Below are positions 9,648-20,672 of a stretch of 64,000 bases of DNA, piece after piece (positions within the stretch are counted from its first letter, which is position 1; each line of letters opens with the position of its first letter). Made by a program: the position numbers and the translations under genes. The stretch is from Gloeophyllum trabeum ATCC 11539 (taxonomy: Eukaryota > Basidiomycota > Agaricomycetes > Gloeophyllales > Gloeophyllaceae), in NCBI RefSeq assembly GCF_000344685.1, contig NW_006920410.1, forward strand, positions 4,115,014-4,179,013, written 5' to 3'. The notes under the pieces are model-generated. The model saw only the letters and a program-made list of their open reading frames with translations. It was not told the DNA's origin and did not search any database.

Positions 9648-11138
9648 ATGTCGAGCAACGTACCCATTAGAGAAGGCGACATCACGGCGCCGACGCCGCA
9701 GAACACGCCTTTGAACCAGGCGCCCATCAACCAGGGGCTCTCGCGCCCGACTGTCCCTGATATCTCGGAGGATAATGAAGGCGAGGAGGAGACCTCCTCC
9801 CCTACTACCGGTCTTGCTGGTAACATGCTTGCGGGCCTTGTGCAGGGCAAGTTGTCTGGTTTGATCGGCAAGAGCTCTGGCTATATCGAGAGCCTTCCGG
9901 TCGAGGTAAAGAGGAACGTCGAGGCGCTCAAGGGCGTGCAGGTGAAACAGGACCAGCTGCAAAATCAGTACAAGCGCGAGTGCTTGGAGCTGGAGAAGAA
10001 GGTATGTTCCATATCGTTCAGCCCGATCGCTGGACTAATCGTCCGATTAGTACGCAGAGCTGCAGAAGCCCCTGCTTGACCGTCGACACGCGATCATCAT
10101 GGGTGCGGTCGTTCCAACGCCGGAAGAGGTTAAGGCAGGCGAGGAAGTGTCGAAGAAGGATGACGAGGAGTATAAGCCTTTACCAGAAGAAATTCCCGAC
10201 TCTACCAACGGTATTCCCGAGTTCTGGCTCACGGCCCTGCGCAATCACGTCGCCTTATCCGACATCATCACGGACCGTGATGCTGGCGCTCTGAAGCACC
10301 TTACGGACATTCGTCTGTCTTACCTGCCTAGTACGGATCCTAAGCCGGGATTCAAGCTGAGCTTCTACTTCTCTCCTAACGAGTATTTCGAGAACGAAGT
10401 GCTGGAGAAGACATACATCTACCAGGAGGAAGTTGGTTATTCGGGTGATTTTGTGTACGATCGCGCGATCGGCACGGAGATCAAGTGGAAGGAAGACAAG
10501 GATCTGACGAAGGAATTCGAGATTAAGAAGCAGCGCAACAAGAGTACGTAAAACCACCGCTACTCCAATCTATCCTCGTCTGACCACTACGCAGATACCA
10601 ACCGCACGCGCTTGGTGCGGAAGGCTCGCCCGACGGAATCGTTCTTCAACTTTTTCAGCCCACCCGAGCCTCCCGCAGAAGATGCGATCGAGAATGGGGA
10701 GATTGACATAGACGAACTGGAGGAGCTGGAGGAGAAGTTGGAGATTGATTACCAACTTGGGGAGGACATCAAAGAGAAGGCGAGTTGACCGCTTCATTTC
10801 TATAGTCCAGCGCTAATTAAAGTCGTTATTCTACCTGATCTAGATTATTCCCAAGGCTGTCGACTATTTCACGGGCAAGGCCCTGGAATACGAGACCATG
10901 GAAGACGACGACGACGATTTCGAAGACATCGATGAGGAAGATGACGAGGACCGGTTCGATGATGAGGTAGGAACGCCAGTATTTACTTGAAAAGACGGCG
11001 CTGGAACACTAACAACCAACTTCCTAGGATTCTGACTCTGATGCAGACGTTCCGCCAAGGCGCCGTGGCCCCCCCAGAGGTCGTGGTGCGGGAGGCGCTG
11101 CTCCCAACGTCAACGCCGAAGAGTGCAAGAACCAGTAA
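9648..11138 (+). CDS. NAP1: Nucleosome assembly protein NAP1 (histone H2A-H2B chaperone)
   Basis: NAP1 binds H2A-H2B, shuttles between cytoplasm and nucleus and assists nucleosome assembly. Five exons (9648-10001, 10051-10543, 10595-10779, 10844-10966, 11028-11138) give 421 residues, the usual length. An N-terminal region with a dimerisation helix (LPVEVKRNVEALKGVQ, KRECLELEKKYAELQKPL) is followed by the earmuff core (IPEFWLTALRNHVALSD; FELIK-like FKLSFYFSPNEYFEN; ESFFNFFSPP) and an acidic tail of Glu/Asp runs. A short RGG-like patch precedes the end. The protein ends in CKNQ, matching the CaaX-type end CKQQ of human NAP1L1. Intron 3 appears to have a GC donor (GCGAGT). The start ATG is the first in this frame that gives a NAP1-like N-terminus. 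Confidence 0.96.
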
Positions 11139-12802
11139 TTCACAAACGTCGGCATCCAGTAGCCATGCTACCCGCATGGCTGCCAAAGACAAAACAGACA
11201 GTCATACTTTTTTCTACTTCATTTCCGTCCTGTCCGGCATCTGTATTGCTCTAAACTCTTCCTGTCTCTTGCACTATCTGACAGTGTCTTCTTCACTTCC
11301 TTTCTCTGGCTCGTTAGGTACATGTAGGTAGGTCTATCGTTGATAATTGAATGAATCGCAATGTGGCATATGTAATTCTATACTAGTACTCCCATTGGTA
11401 CGCAAAGAAACCCAGTCCGTAAGGTGGTGATACAAAGCCCTGGGCATGACGTCCGATCGCGAGTCGAACAGCTGTTGCCCATCGCGTCCCTGACAGCTAC
11501 GCTCAGAGGTAGAATGGTGTACTTTATAACTGGCTCATGCGACCAAGTATGTATGTCGTATCTTTCAACGGCAACACATTTGGAATGCGAGAGTAACCAG
11601 ATGAAGATCTTTGACGCCTGAGTCCCGCTATCCTCACACAACGAAACCACTCTCACTTCGGGAGTTACACTCTTTTCGGCCTAGCAAAAGATTGCACAGT
11701 AGGAACATATGAAAGCCTATCTTTTGTGAGCCCCAGAATCATTTACAAAAGCCAATCTTGCATATATCCCTCCCATACAATCTTTTGCTAGGCCCAGAAG
11801 AGTGTAACTCCCGAAGTGTCTGACAGAACCGGACATGTAGCTGTTACGATCCAAGAGCAGGGAGACCTGATGCCCTTGTACACAATGTGCGCTGACTACA
11901 TTATTCAGCCAGAATACGAAAGACGGCTTGATCTTGAATTTCACCCGTCATGGAACCGAGTCAAAGCGTTGAGAAAGTGATGATCACCTGAGTACCGGCG
12001 TATGACCCGAGAAACTTGCTCGTCAGCGCGCGCCGGAAGCATCGTTCCAGCGAGGTGGAGGTGCTCGCAAGTGGGGAGGAACTGTTTCTTTCGGAGGGCA
12101 CGTGTCCGACGGGTGAAAACATGGCTCCGAAATGACACCCTCGAATAACGCCTAAGCGTCAAGTAATTAGCAGGATGGCAGGTTGGTGAATGATATGTGC
12201 TGTCAGAATTTAAAGTAGCTATACATACCAGTTATTAACAAGTACAACCGTCCTCAATGTGATGATAAAGCGTACGTTCAGAGTGGGTCGGATCGTCTTC
12301 CGCATGTTTCGGCTGTTTCGCATAGGCCTCAGCGTGGATAAAGGCCCAGGAGTACCGACTCGACTTCCATGCTGGCCTTAAGCAGAAAACAGGTACTGTC
12401 AATGAGGTATTATCGGCGCCGTATGTTCTACAGCTATACGGCGCAGATAATACTTCATAGTTTGTTCGATTGGAAGGGGGAAGAGTGCTGTTTAACCAAG
12501 ACTGACTGGCAGGATATCGAGAAAGGGATGCAATGCCTAAATCCTGATACTTATCCATACGACTGCCCCAGCTCAAAGGTCTCGAAAGACAGCGGAGAAC
12601 GTGTGAACTCGCGGCGCGTGAAGCGGCGTGACCATAGTGTGACTCGACGCGTGTGGGACCCAAACGTGGCCAAACACGTTGCCACCGTGTATGAAGACCG
12701 CGTTATTTACTCTTCTCGGTAAAGTATCCCGACCAGCATCTGTTGCAGCACGGCAGCAGCAGTCATTTTACACGTCGTGGCGGGTGACGTCGGGCCTTTG
12801 AG
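11139..12802. other. 1.66-kb intergenic region without a convincing gene
   Basis: Between NAP1 and the zinc-domain gene I see only short ORFs (for example 12235-12663 minus and 12369-12722 plus) that overlap on opposite strands and show no family signature. The one structured object is the inverted repeat at 11655-11818. Confidence 0.55.
11655..11818. repeat. Inverted repeat with 40-bp arms (hairpin or small MITE)
   Basis: The left arm 11655-11694 begins ACTTCGGGAGTTACACTC. It is the reverse complement of the right arm 11779-11818 with 38 of 40 positions matching and an 84-bp loop. I see no clear target-site duplication. It could be a miniature element, or a folding signal at the end of a transcript running through from NAP1. 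Confidence 0.75.
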
Positions 12803-15800
12803 ATGTCCGTTCACAAATATTCTGAACTTATAAACTGGGACGGCAGTCTTGATCGACATCTACCGGCTTCTTCCACTACCGCTCCCCTTTCTCGACCGCC
12901 TAGCGCGTCGGTACACCCTGCAGGAATCCAGGAAGGAGAACACGACGACGTATCCAACGAAATTTCAAAAGCAGGAGTCGGATTGAACAGGTTAGAGGCA
13001 GTCGAACCCAGTCTGAAGCCTCAGGTATGCTATAGCAGTCTTCCTATCTATGGTCGTGCGATGAGTTCTCTCGAATCAAGGACTTTACCTCCGGATACGA
13101 ATATGATGCTCTTGCCGGTTACTATACGCATGATGCTTCTGCCACCAAGGTACATCCGCTCGTTAAGACTCGCAAGCTGATCGTGAATTGCATGCGCAGA
13201 CACCGGGAGAATCCCGCTCGTCAAACCTGTCTAACGCGCTGAGTATGGTTGCTGCCTATGGATCTTCCCCGCCGGCAACGGTCTCTCCCCCCGACGAGTG
13301 TATTTCTCCAGGCCCTAGCGCCAGCGATTGGCTGCAGGATGCTAGTCCGGAGACCCCAGTGGAACAGATGATAATCAGGTCTCCTCATGTGCGAGAATCC
13401 TCCAGTGCTTCAGAAGGCGGATTTCCATACCCTACGGACCGGTCCCTATCACCTTTCGTCCCGACGTCGTTACTCTGCCCCGCGAAACCGAACGTCTCGC
13501 AGGATCTATCCAATCGTAACTTATGCACGCTGTCTACACCAGGAACCGGATCTCAGTCGCCACCTAGAGCCGCAGTGAGTTCAAGTACACCTTGGCGGTG
13601 ATTGCTAACTGACTTCGGTTTCTACTGGTCCGCCCAGACATCCGACCAGAATTTCTCAGACCCAGATTTCCTTCCCTCATCGGATAATGAACGATCGTCT
13701 CACTCTACCCCAAGGGCCCACTCGGCGGAGGCTCGCGCACAGCCTAATGATTGGTCTCGCGGGCGAAGTTCTCGCCTCGAGAACGTGGTTGTCTACGTCT
13801 CCGTGCCCCCGCTCCCATCAGATTGCCGGAAGGAGGACTACCTCTCTTTTGGAGATTGCGCGGACCAGGGCCCGGGACAATCGACCGGTTTGCTTGGCGT
13901 CATGCAGGCGGCCCTCAGAAACAACGGTGCGCCCGCCACGCCAGCCTCCGAGCCCCTTGTTCGACAGCGGCGATATTCGGTGACATCCGTCGTATCCATC
14001 AAGTCCGAGTCTGACACCGGCAGCTTCGTCCCGGTCCCGTCTCCCAAGCGGAGACGAAAGATGATCCTGCTCTACCCCTCGCAGGCGGAGGTCCCATACG
14101 ATGAGCAACAGGAGTACTTTGCTCCGGGAGTCCTTCGGGCGTCTCTGAGGCACGCTGTCGACCGGTTCTACCGCAGAGCGAACAACTCGGGTGGTTCCTG
14201 GACGGCGGTGCCACACAGTGGCCATTTTCCGGCGCTCGGGAAATTTGAGCGGCAGATCCCTCCCGAGTTTATTGAAGGTAGCTCAGCGTCTGAGTATCTA
14301 CCTTCCGACAGCGATTCCCCGGCGACGCCGCATGCAGAGCCATCAGCCTTTCGCCCCTTCGACGTAGACTCTTTGCAAAATACAAGTGTATCGCCGCGCA
14401 GTCTTTCTCTGCACACATCGCCGACCCGACACAAGCGCGACCAGGCGTCGCCTTCAACATCCAAGGGGAAGAGTCCTGTCAGAAATTCCGACCCGTACGT
14501 CCATCTCGACAACCCCCCTGGATCCGGTCCTACACTTGTGGCAGATGACGTTTCGCATGCAGCGGAATACGCGATGTGGAAACTTGGCGCGCCTCTCAAT
14601 GCAGCGGCCCTCGCCGGCGACGGAGTGTATGAATCGCACAACCCGTCCATCTTCACCTCCGGGAACAAACATGATATTTTTCTGGGCTCCGGTGTGCCGT
14701 CGTTGTCGCCCGAGAGCTTGCGGTTGGAAGCTAACTTCCAGGACGGGTATCGGAAGCCTCTGGGGCTGGACGATTCCGTCTCCTCTTCTCTGATAGACCC
14801 TGGGGGTACGACGTCGACGTCGCTTGATCCTGGCTTCGACATCGGCAGTGGTCTCTTAGGGGAGTCCTCTGCCTCCGCTGACTCTCCTTATCAGGACTAC
14901 CTCTCTGGCGCCGGCACTATCGACCCTTCTCTCTTAGGTGGCTTAGACGAGGATCCTGGGTCACCGCAACGCCAGGAATCTGGAATTGCAGAAGAGGCTG
15001 AATATGCTTCACCGAGCGGCCGGTTATGGTCCTTCTCGCCTGGTCCAGTCGCGTCTGATTCATCAGACTCACGTGCTGGCACTCCTTCGGCTAAGTCTGC
15101 AGTGCGCGACGCTTCGAGTACGCCCGCTCCGCCTCCGCCTAAGCGTCGGAAGGTTATCCTGACTCTCCGGGCCGCAGAGGCGCAAGAGAATGGGTTCCGC
15201 TCGGACGAGGACGATGATGCCTTGGATTCTGGCGACACTGCGTACGTCTCCCCTATGGCTCTAGGAGGCCCTGGTCGGAGCAGAGGGAGGAGCAGAGGAA
15301 GAAGCGTCCGCGGGGGAAGGGGCGGTGCACGTAATGCTGCGTCCTTCAGGCATTCCAACGAAGATATGTCGGCGTCGGAAGGCGAAGGATTGTCGTCTTA
15401 CGATAAACTATACCGTGTGCTCTTGAAGGCAGTCCGTAGAGACCCTGGGGTTGAGGTTAACGACCCTGACGGACAGCTCAGCAGGTGTCATCATTGTCGT
15501 CGGGCCACCACTCTCCTCAAGATGACGTGCTGGAGGTATAATGGTGAAACGCGCTGTATGAAGCGGTATTGTATTAATTGTATAACCAAACGGTAAGCGC
15601 GTGAGTATGTGTCGAGTTTCCCGGTTTGATGACTCGGCCAGGTACCCTCATGTGAAATTCAACGCTCAGGCTCGCGACTTCGAGTGCCCAGCATGTGAAG
15701 GCATCTGCAACTGCTCACATTGCGCCGCAAAGCGGGGTGAAGAGTATATCTCAGAACATTCTCTTCGTGCGGATTTGCGGAATCCGAAACAAGGTCGCAA

Positions 15801-16311
15801 CCCGCCGCCCAAACCCCGTAAGCAGCCGCAGGGGTCCGCTATTACCGCAGTACAACCTGAGACAGGATCGTTCTTCGGCACAGTGTACGGAATGTCGGGG
15901 GAGAGGGTGGGCAAGGCATTCATAACTACCGGCTCTCCCTCTGCTCGCTGTCGGTCCAGGAGGTCGTTCATTGGCCTTCCTTTGGCTAAGTGGAAGATGG
16001 ATGCAGACTCCTTCGCGGACTCCTCGCAGGAGGACTCGCTGAACAGGGGACCTTCACTTTTTCTGGGCGATATATCTCGTTTAGATCTCGCCGCCTATGT
16101 TCCACTTGTGGATGTAATGGAGCGGGAGCGATCATTGTCTCCTCTCACGGAGCTATCAGACAGCGAAGGTGAAGCAGCAGAGCTGAGCGCGGACCGACAC
16201 CAAGGTGCCTTGAACCCCGAGGATGCTGAGGTTGGAAAGACATGGTTATATTTGGGTGAAGAGAACATAACAGCTACACTCACTGTAGCGCTTGCTGCAG
16301 CCCAGTCGTAG
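12803..16311 (+). CDS. Large nuclear-type protein with a C-terminal 4CXXC R1-type zinc domain
   Basis: Five exons (12803-12949, 13036-13149, 13200-13574, 13638-15592, 15642-16311) join in frame to about 1086 residues. Most of it is Ser/Pro-rich and probably disordered, with basic clusters (PKRRRKM, PPPKRRKV) that could be nuclear localisation signals and an RGG-like repeat (GRSRGRSRGRSVRGGRGG). Near residues 829-905 lies the recognisable part: CHHCRRATTLLKMTC, CMKRYCINCITKRYP, then CPACEGICNCSHC. This cysteine pattern matches the zinc-finger domain of the MAOA repressor R1/CDCA7 group (zf-4CXXC_R1), which acts on chromatin and methylated DNA in animals and plants. Exon 4 to 5 splices inside this domain. 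Exons 1-2 are least certain; they were chosen because all junctions then stay in phase. Its target and role here are unknown. Confidence 0.8.
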
Positions 16312-16452
16312 TCTTCTGCGACATTGCTAATCCCTCCCATTATCATACTAGTTCCGTAGAATATTACACTGGATGGAATATCGTACTGAGGAAGTGGAAC
16401 TGATATGACTGAGGAGCGAATATAGGAAAGTTTGGGACCAGATCATTAGTGG

Positions 16453-16524
16453 ACGCCGATGGTGAAGTGGTTATCATGCTTGCCTTCCAAGCAAGCGGCA
16501 CGGGTTCGATTCCCGTTCGGCGTA
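16453..16524 (+). tRNA. tRNA-Gly (anticodon TCC)
   Basis: A 72-nt cloverleaf. The acceptor stem ACGCCGA pairs with TCGGCGT and is followed by discriminator A. The anticodon stem CTTGC/GCAAG encloses the loop CTTCCAA (anticodon TCC). The T arm is ACGGG TTCGATT CCCGT. No intron. A T-rich stretch (TTATTTT) downstream can serve as RNA polymerase III terminator. Confidence 0.95.
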
Positions 16525-16783
16525 TCACTCTTATTTTGAAAATAGTTATCTGAGAGACGTTGACCTGCAAGTGTTAGCTCAAGCTAAGGGCGCAGGCAGG
16601 CTCCTAGAACCATCCGTCTCCGCGTCCTCGATCCTCTCTGCTAGGGCGTAAGATAGGGCCAGCTCATGTACGACTACTATGGTCACAATGTGATGATCAC
16701 GTGAATGGTCGGACCCCGCAAACTTGACTACCAATAATGTAACTACAGGCTTTCTACAGTATTGACACTATACAGAGACACTA

Positions 16784-17397
16784 CTATCATTGAGGGGGTT
16801 CTGCAAAAAGTATCGAATTTGGCCTGTAGCATTCCGCACACTTGACGGATTCTTACCGGATCTTCCGCATATTGTGTGTAACGTAGTGATAAACGTCCTC
16901 ATTATTTTTGTGCATTTTTATGCAGCCTGTGGAACGTAGGAGAGAGATGCCGGTTCATGTAGGGGGTTCTGCAAAAAGGTGTCACATGCGGTCACAGTGG
17001 GATCTCGCCGCGAGCGATGTCACGCTTTTGTCACGATATGGGCCCGGGAGATGTGCAAAGTTGCCTCTCTATCTCGACACGCTCGTTATTTACTCTATCG
17101 GGCTGGTGTATTGTACTATAGACAGCATATTCATGATACGTCAAGCCATTCCACTGCAGTCCGTTGAGAGCATCACGAGAGATCTGGTGGATACTGTTTC
17201 TTTCCCATGGCCTACAGGACCCATTTTCTCTCCCTCTCTTCAACCACAGCAGATATTCCCATTCTGACTTGGCAGAGGTTCTATTCTAGTGTATATATAC
17301 CTGCCTGAGCTTACCCAACATTTTTTGGTTGAGTGTGGAATGAGATATAAGGGGGTGAGGGGGTTCTGCAAATTTTGCAGAACCCCCTCAATGATAG
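16784..17397. mobile_element. MITE copy 1 (614 bp, TA target sites)
   Basis: The ends are CTATCATTGAGGGGGTTCTG and its inverted copy, directly flanked by TA on both sides (16782-16783 and 17398-17399). The right end is preceded by an extra inverted copy of the terminal sequence, so it forms a near-perfect palindrome (about 17357-17388). An internal GGGGGTTCTGCAAAAAG copy occurs near 16963, next to several TCAC/GTCAC motifs. There is no coding capacity. It shares layout and diverged sequence with the copy at 20065-20667, in opposite orientation. Confidence 0.85.
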
Positions 17398-17469
17398 TAT
17401 GGCTAGAAGAGTGAGATTATATATGATTAAGGTAGAGATTAGTCTTCAAAATAGATTTGAGGATTTTTG

Positions 17470-19772
17470 TTAAATGCCCGCTTTCTCGAGTTCATCCAGA
17501 ATCGAGTTCGGGAGGATGCGATGACCGCGATACTTCCGCGTCGCCCACGAGGCCTGTTTCCCGGTGAGTCCCCTGCGATAAGCATCCATAAACCGGGATG
17601 CCCGAGTAGCAAATCTATAAAATAGTGCTTGAGCATAAATGTGAGGGTCAAATAGTAAATGTACTGCATACCTGCGCATTGTGTCCAGCGGGACAGCGTT
17701 CAAGGCCGCAATGACATTCCGCTCGAGATCTGCATCTTGCGACGAGGGCGGGTACTGGCGATAGATTCGCTTCGCGTGTCCCCAGCATTGTTCAATAAAG
17801 TTAAGTTCGCAATGGAACTTCGGAAGGAAATGTACCCTGTAACCTCGAGCCTTGCATGTTGTCTCGAGAAGTGACTCGACGTTCACGAAGTCCGGCTGTT
17901 TATAAAGGAGTCTTCGACAGCAGCACCGTTCAGCATCCTTCGGACATTGAAATTTCGGACACTCTGCGCGAAGTTGCTGTACATCAGTGAAGCCGCGTTC
18001 TTCGAGTATAATTGCCATTCCTTTGAAGATCCCTTCCCTCTCGTGACCGGGCGGGAAATATAAGGATTGTGGTTTTCCATCCGCGAGCTTCCCATCAGCC
18101 ATGCGAGCCCTTTGCTTCAGCAACTTGCCATCCGGACCATAAACGGGCTTGCCATCTGGCCCGATGACCTTCCTGTCAATGCCGAACAAGGGTGATTGGG
18201 CTTGCTCGGGAATTTTGGCATACGACGTGCAGAGAGCGCATCACCAGCGCACTTCAAATGGGTTGTTGCATTATCAAACATGAAGACATGGTCCTCGTCA
18301 GGAAAATGCTTGTCGAGGATGTTCATGGCAGTCTCAGCATGCGCGAGGATGTCATCATTCGTGAAGTAGCCGTCTCGTGCTTTGCCCGCCCTGAACAGAA
18401 CGCGAGCTTCCTCTTCCCCAACCCACAGCCATCCATAGTCTGCCGAGACGAAGTCAGCAACCATGAGTGAGGCGCCCTCCCCTTTCTGGCGCGGCACGGC
18501 CTTAGCGTCTCCAGGCACCCAATACACCAGTCTCCGATCGTGAGCATAGAACGTTGACTCATCGTGCCACCAGATCACTGTTCGTCGACGACGCTGCTCT
18601 GTCTCACCGGTCATCTCCTCAATCCCGTCCTTCCAGCGGCGAAGATTCCACTCCAGTTCAGCGAGGGTGGGGAGGAATACGTCCTGGCGATACTTCACGA
18701 CATCATCTCGTTCGTGGCCATCAACGTATTGACCCAATGGAGTCTTGGTCCACCGGAAATCCATCATGTGGAGCCAAGAGTTTGCCGTTGACAGAGAAAT
18801 CGTTTTCTTCAGACCATAACATTGCTTGATGTCCGGGGTGTTGAGAAAGTGCACAATATCTTGGGCTTTGATGTATTTGCCAATACCTTGTAAGTATTCC
18901 CTGATTTTGGATGCCAATTCACCTTTCTTCAGCAGAGACACGTTCCAAGCCCCATACAGATTGATCGGAAGGTCCTTGCGATCTGCAATGAATGAGCAAC
19001 TCCACTCCCGGAGTTTCTTTGCTGTATGGCTCGACTTCCGCCAGACGCTTGCGGTCTTCAGTGATGCCGCAATCCATGTGAGTTTCTGATTTGAATCTAT
19101 AAATATGCCGAGGTGCATCTTGACCATGAGCAGCCGCTCTCAAAGTAGTTCATCCCCTTCAAATGGGTTATGACCTATGCCAGACTTCCGCTGAGGGCTG
19201 AGAATCTTGCTGATGTCTTTCCAGGCAGCAGCAGCAGTCTCGATTGACGGGGGAGGCTGGTACGACCTTGCCCCAGTCTGGGAACCCGCACGATCCATAT
19301 TGGGACTGGCAGAAGCAGGTCTATCCTTGTCACCTGATGTTGTTCCTGGGCATTCTGTTTCTTCTTCTGCCCCTTCCTCATCCTCTGATCTGTCCTCTGA
19401 TTTGTGACACTCAATAAAGAGCTCATCGGACTCAAGCACACCATCCTCAGGGACATCCGTATCCCCGCCACCTTGCTGCTGCCTCCCAGAAGACTCGGTA
19501 GGCCCATCCAAGACAGCATCAGATGCCCAGGTGGGCTTGATGATCTCTTCAAAGGTGTGCCTCATCCGGTTGGTCGCTGCTTGCCCGTTCTCCGGTCTGG
19601 TGACAGGTGGTGTCTGCGAGAAGGCAGACAACCAATCAGTAGGCCATTTCCCAGCATCCAGTCTTAGACTCACGTTCTCCTTGTCATCACTGACACTCCT
19701 ACCGATCCGTACTTGACGAGCTTTCTTGCAGTTCTGGAGCCGCGCCGAGTCCGCGCGACTGCGTTTGCCCAT
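17470..19772 (-). pseudogene. DDE transposase pseudogene (Tc1/mariner-like, Agaricomycete type)
   Basis: The frame starts with a basic N-terminus (MGKRSRADSARLQNCKK) and an acidic, polar region of about 210 residues, then hits an in-frame TGA at 19140-19142 and continues directly as ERLLMVKMHLGIFID. Catalytic blocks are WWHDESTFYAHDRR (first Asp), HVFMFDNATTH (second Asp) and FHCELNFIEQCWG (Glu), the pattern of DDE_3-type transposases of the IS630/Tc1/mariner superfamily. Between the second and third block there is a one-base frameshift near 18190, after MPKFPSKPNH. The C-terminal part resumes at FGIDRKVIGPDGKP and ends at 17470. The full length would be about 765 residues. One stop and one frameshift make it non-functional unless it is recoded. 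Confidence 0.85.
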
Positions 19773-20064
19773 CCATCGTGGTGGACGCGTCGATCGCGTC
19801 TGGGGTTCCGGGGTCCTGTTGACAGTCCTCCATACGCAACTGTATCTGCCTTATTATAACAGCCATAAGCCAGAAATCTCAGATGTTTTTTATAGGAGTT
19901 GTTGCTCTGTATTTGTTCTATTTTTCCTAGAAAAAACATTGTATGATTTCGAGTTATAGAATATTGTTTAAGGCGAAGACGAGTGCTGCCTGCGAAGTGT
20001 GACAGAAAAAGTCACGTGATAATGGTCGTACATGAGCTGGCCTAATCTTACAGTGCCTTGCATA

Positions 20065-20667
20065 CTATCATTTGGGTAGTTTTGCAAAATTTGCAAAACT
20101 ACCGCAGCCCCTAGAGAGAGCTCTATACCAAATAAAAAAATTCAGAGACTTCTTAGGCATGTAGATATGGACTAGTAGATACCCTCTGTGAAGTTGGTTT
20201 AGGGAAATATCGAGTGGTCTTGGAGAGGGAGGAAGAGGAGGGTGTTTGCAACTGCCTACAGACCGTGTGAAACCTAGATCTGGTACCCATTCCATGATTT
20301 TTTGCCGGGATTTTGTTTGGACTATACTGGTGTACCATACATTGAGCTACTCAAGCAGCCCGATTGTGAAGAGATTGAGGATGTAGCTATAGCAATGCTG
20401 TTTTGCAAAACTTCGAGAGGCGGATCGTGACAAAAACGTGATGGATCTCGCGGGGATGTCACGCGTGACAAACTTTTGCAAAACCCCCTGCACACCCCGG
20501 CATCTGTCCAGCATCCTCTACACCACGTATTAAAATACAAAAAAAACACATTTGGGTACATAGAAGGGTGCTACACGATGCCATGAAAAAAATCTGACGC
20601 AAAAGCCAGCGAACTGAGCGCAACACGTCGATTTACAGAAAGTTTTGCAAAACTACCCAAATGATAG
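20065..20667. mobile_element. MITE copy 2 (603 bp, TA target sites)
   Basis: The ends are CTATCATTTGGGTAGTTTTG and its inverted copy, flanked by TA at 20063-20064 and 20668-20669. Its left end carries an adjoining inverted copy of the terminal sequence, and an internal copy near 20470-20490 sits next to GTCAC-rich DNA. When inverted it aligns with copy 1 along most of its length, for example in the pyrimidine-rich block near 20230 against 17230, but is clearly diverged. Confidence 0.85.
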
Positions 20668-20672
20668 TAATT

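Larger units (their letters stand above)
16648..20051 (-). mobile_element. Tc1/mariner-like DNA transposon with a dead transposase, invaded by a MITE
   Basis: The arm at 16648-16674 (GTAAGATAGGGCCAGCTC...) and the inverted arm at 20025-20051 match over 27 bp with two differences. They enclose a DDE transposase relic read on the minus strand. A TA dinucleotide next to GGCC in both arms would allow a TA target duplication, but the exact ends are blurred because similarity continues a little further outwards. A 614-bp MITE sits inside the left portion. The arms are seen; the assignment of these arms to this transposase is inference. Confidence 0.6.

Noticed and set aside
16784..20667. True composite transposon bounded by two MITEs
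   Set aside because: Both MITEs have their own TA sites at inner and outer ends, and the transposase has separate arms at 16648 and 20051, so nesting explains it better.
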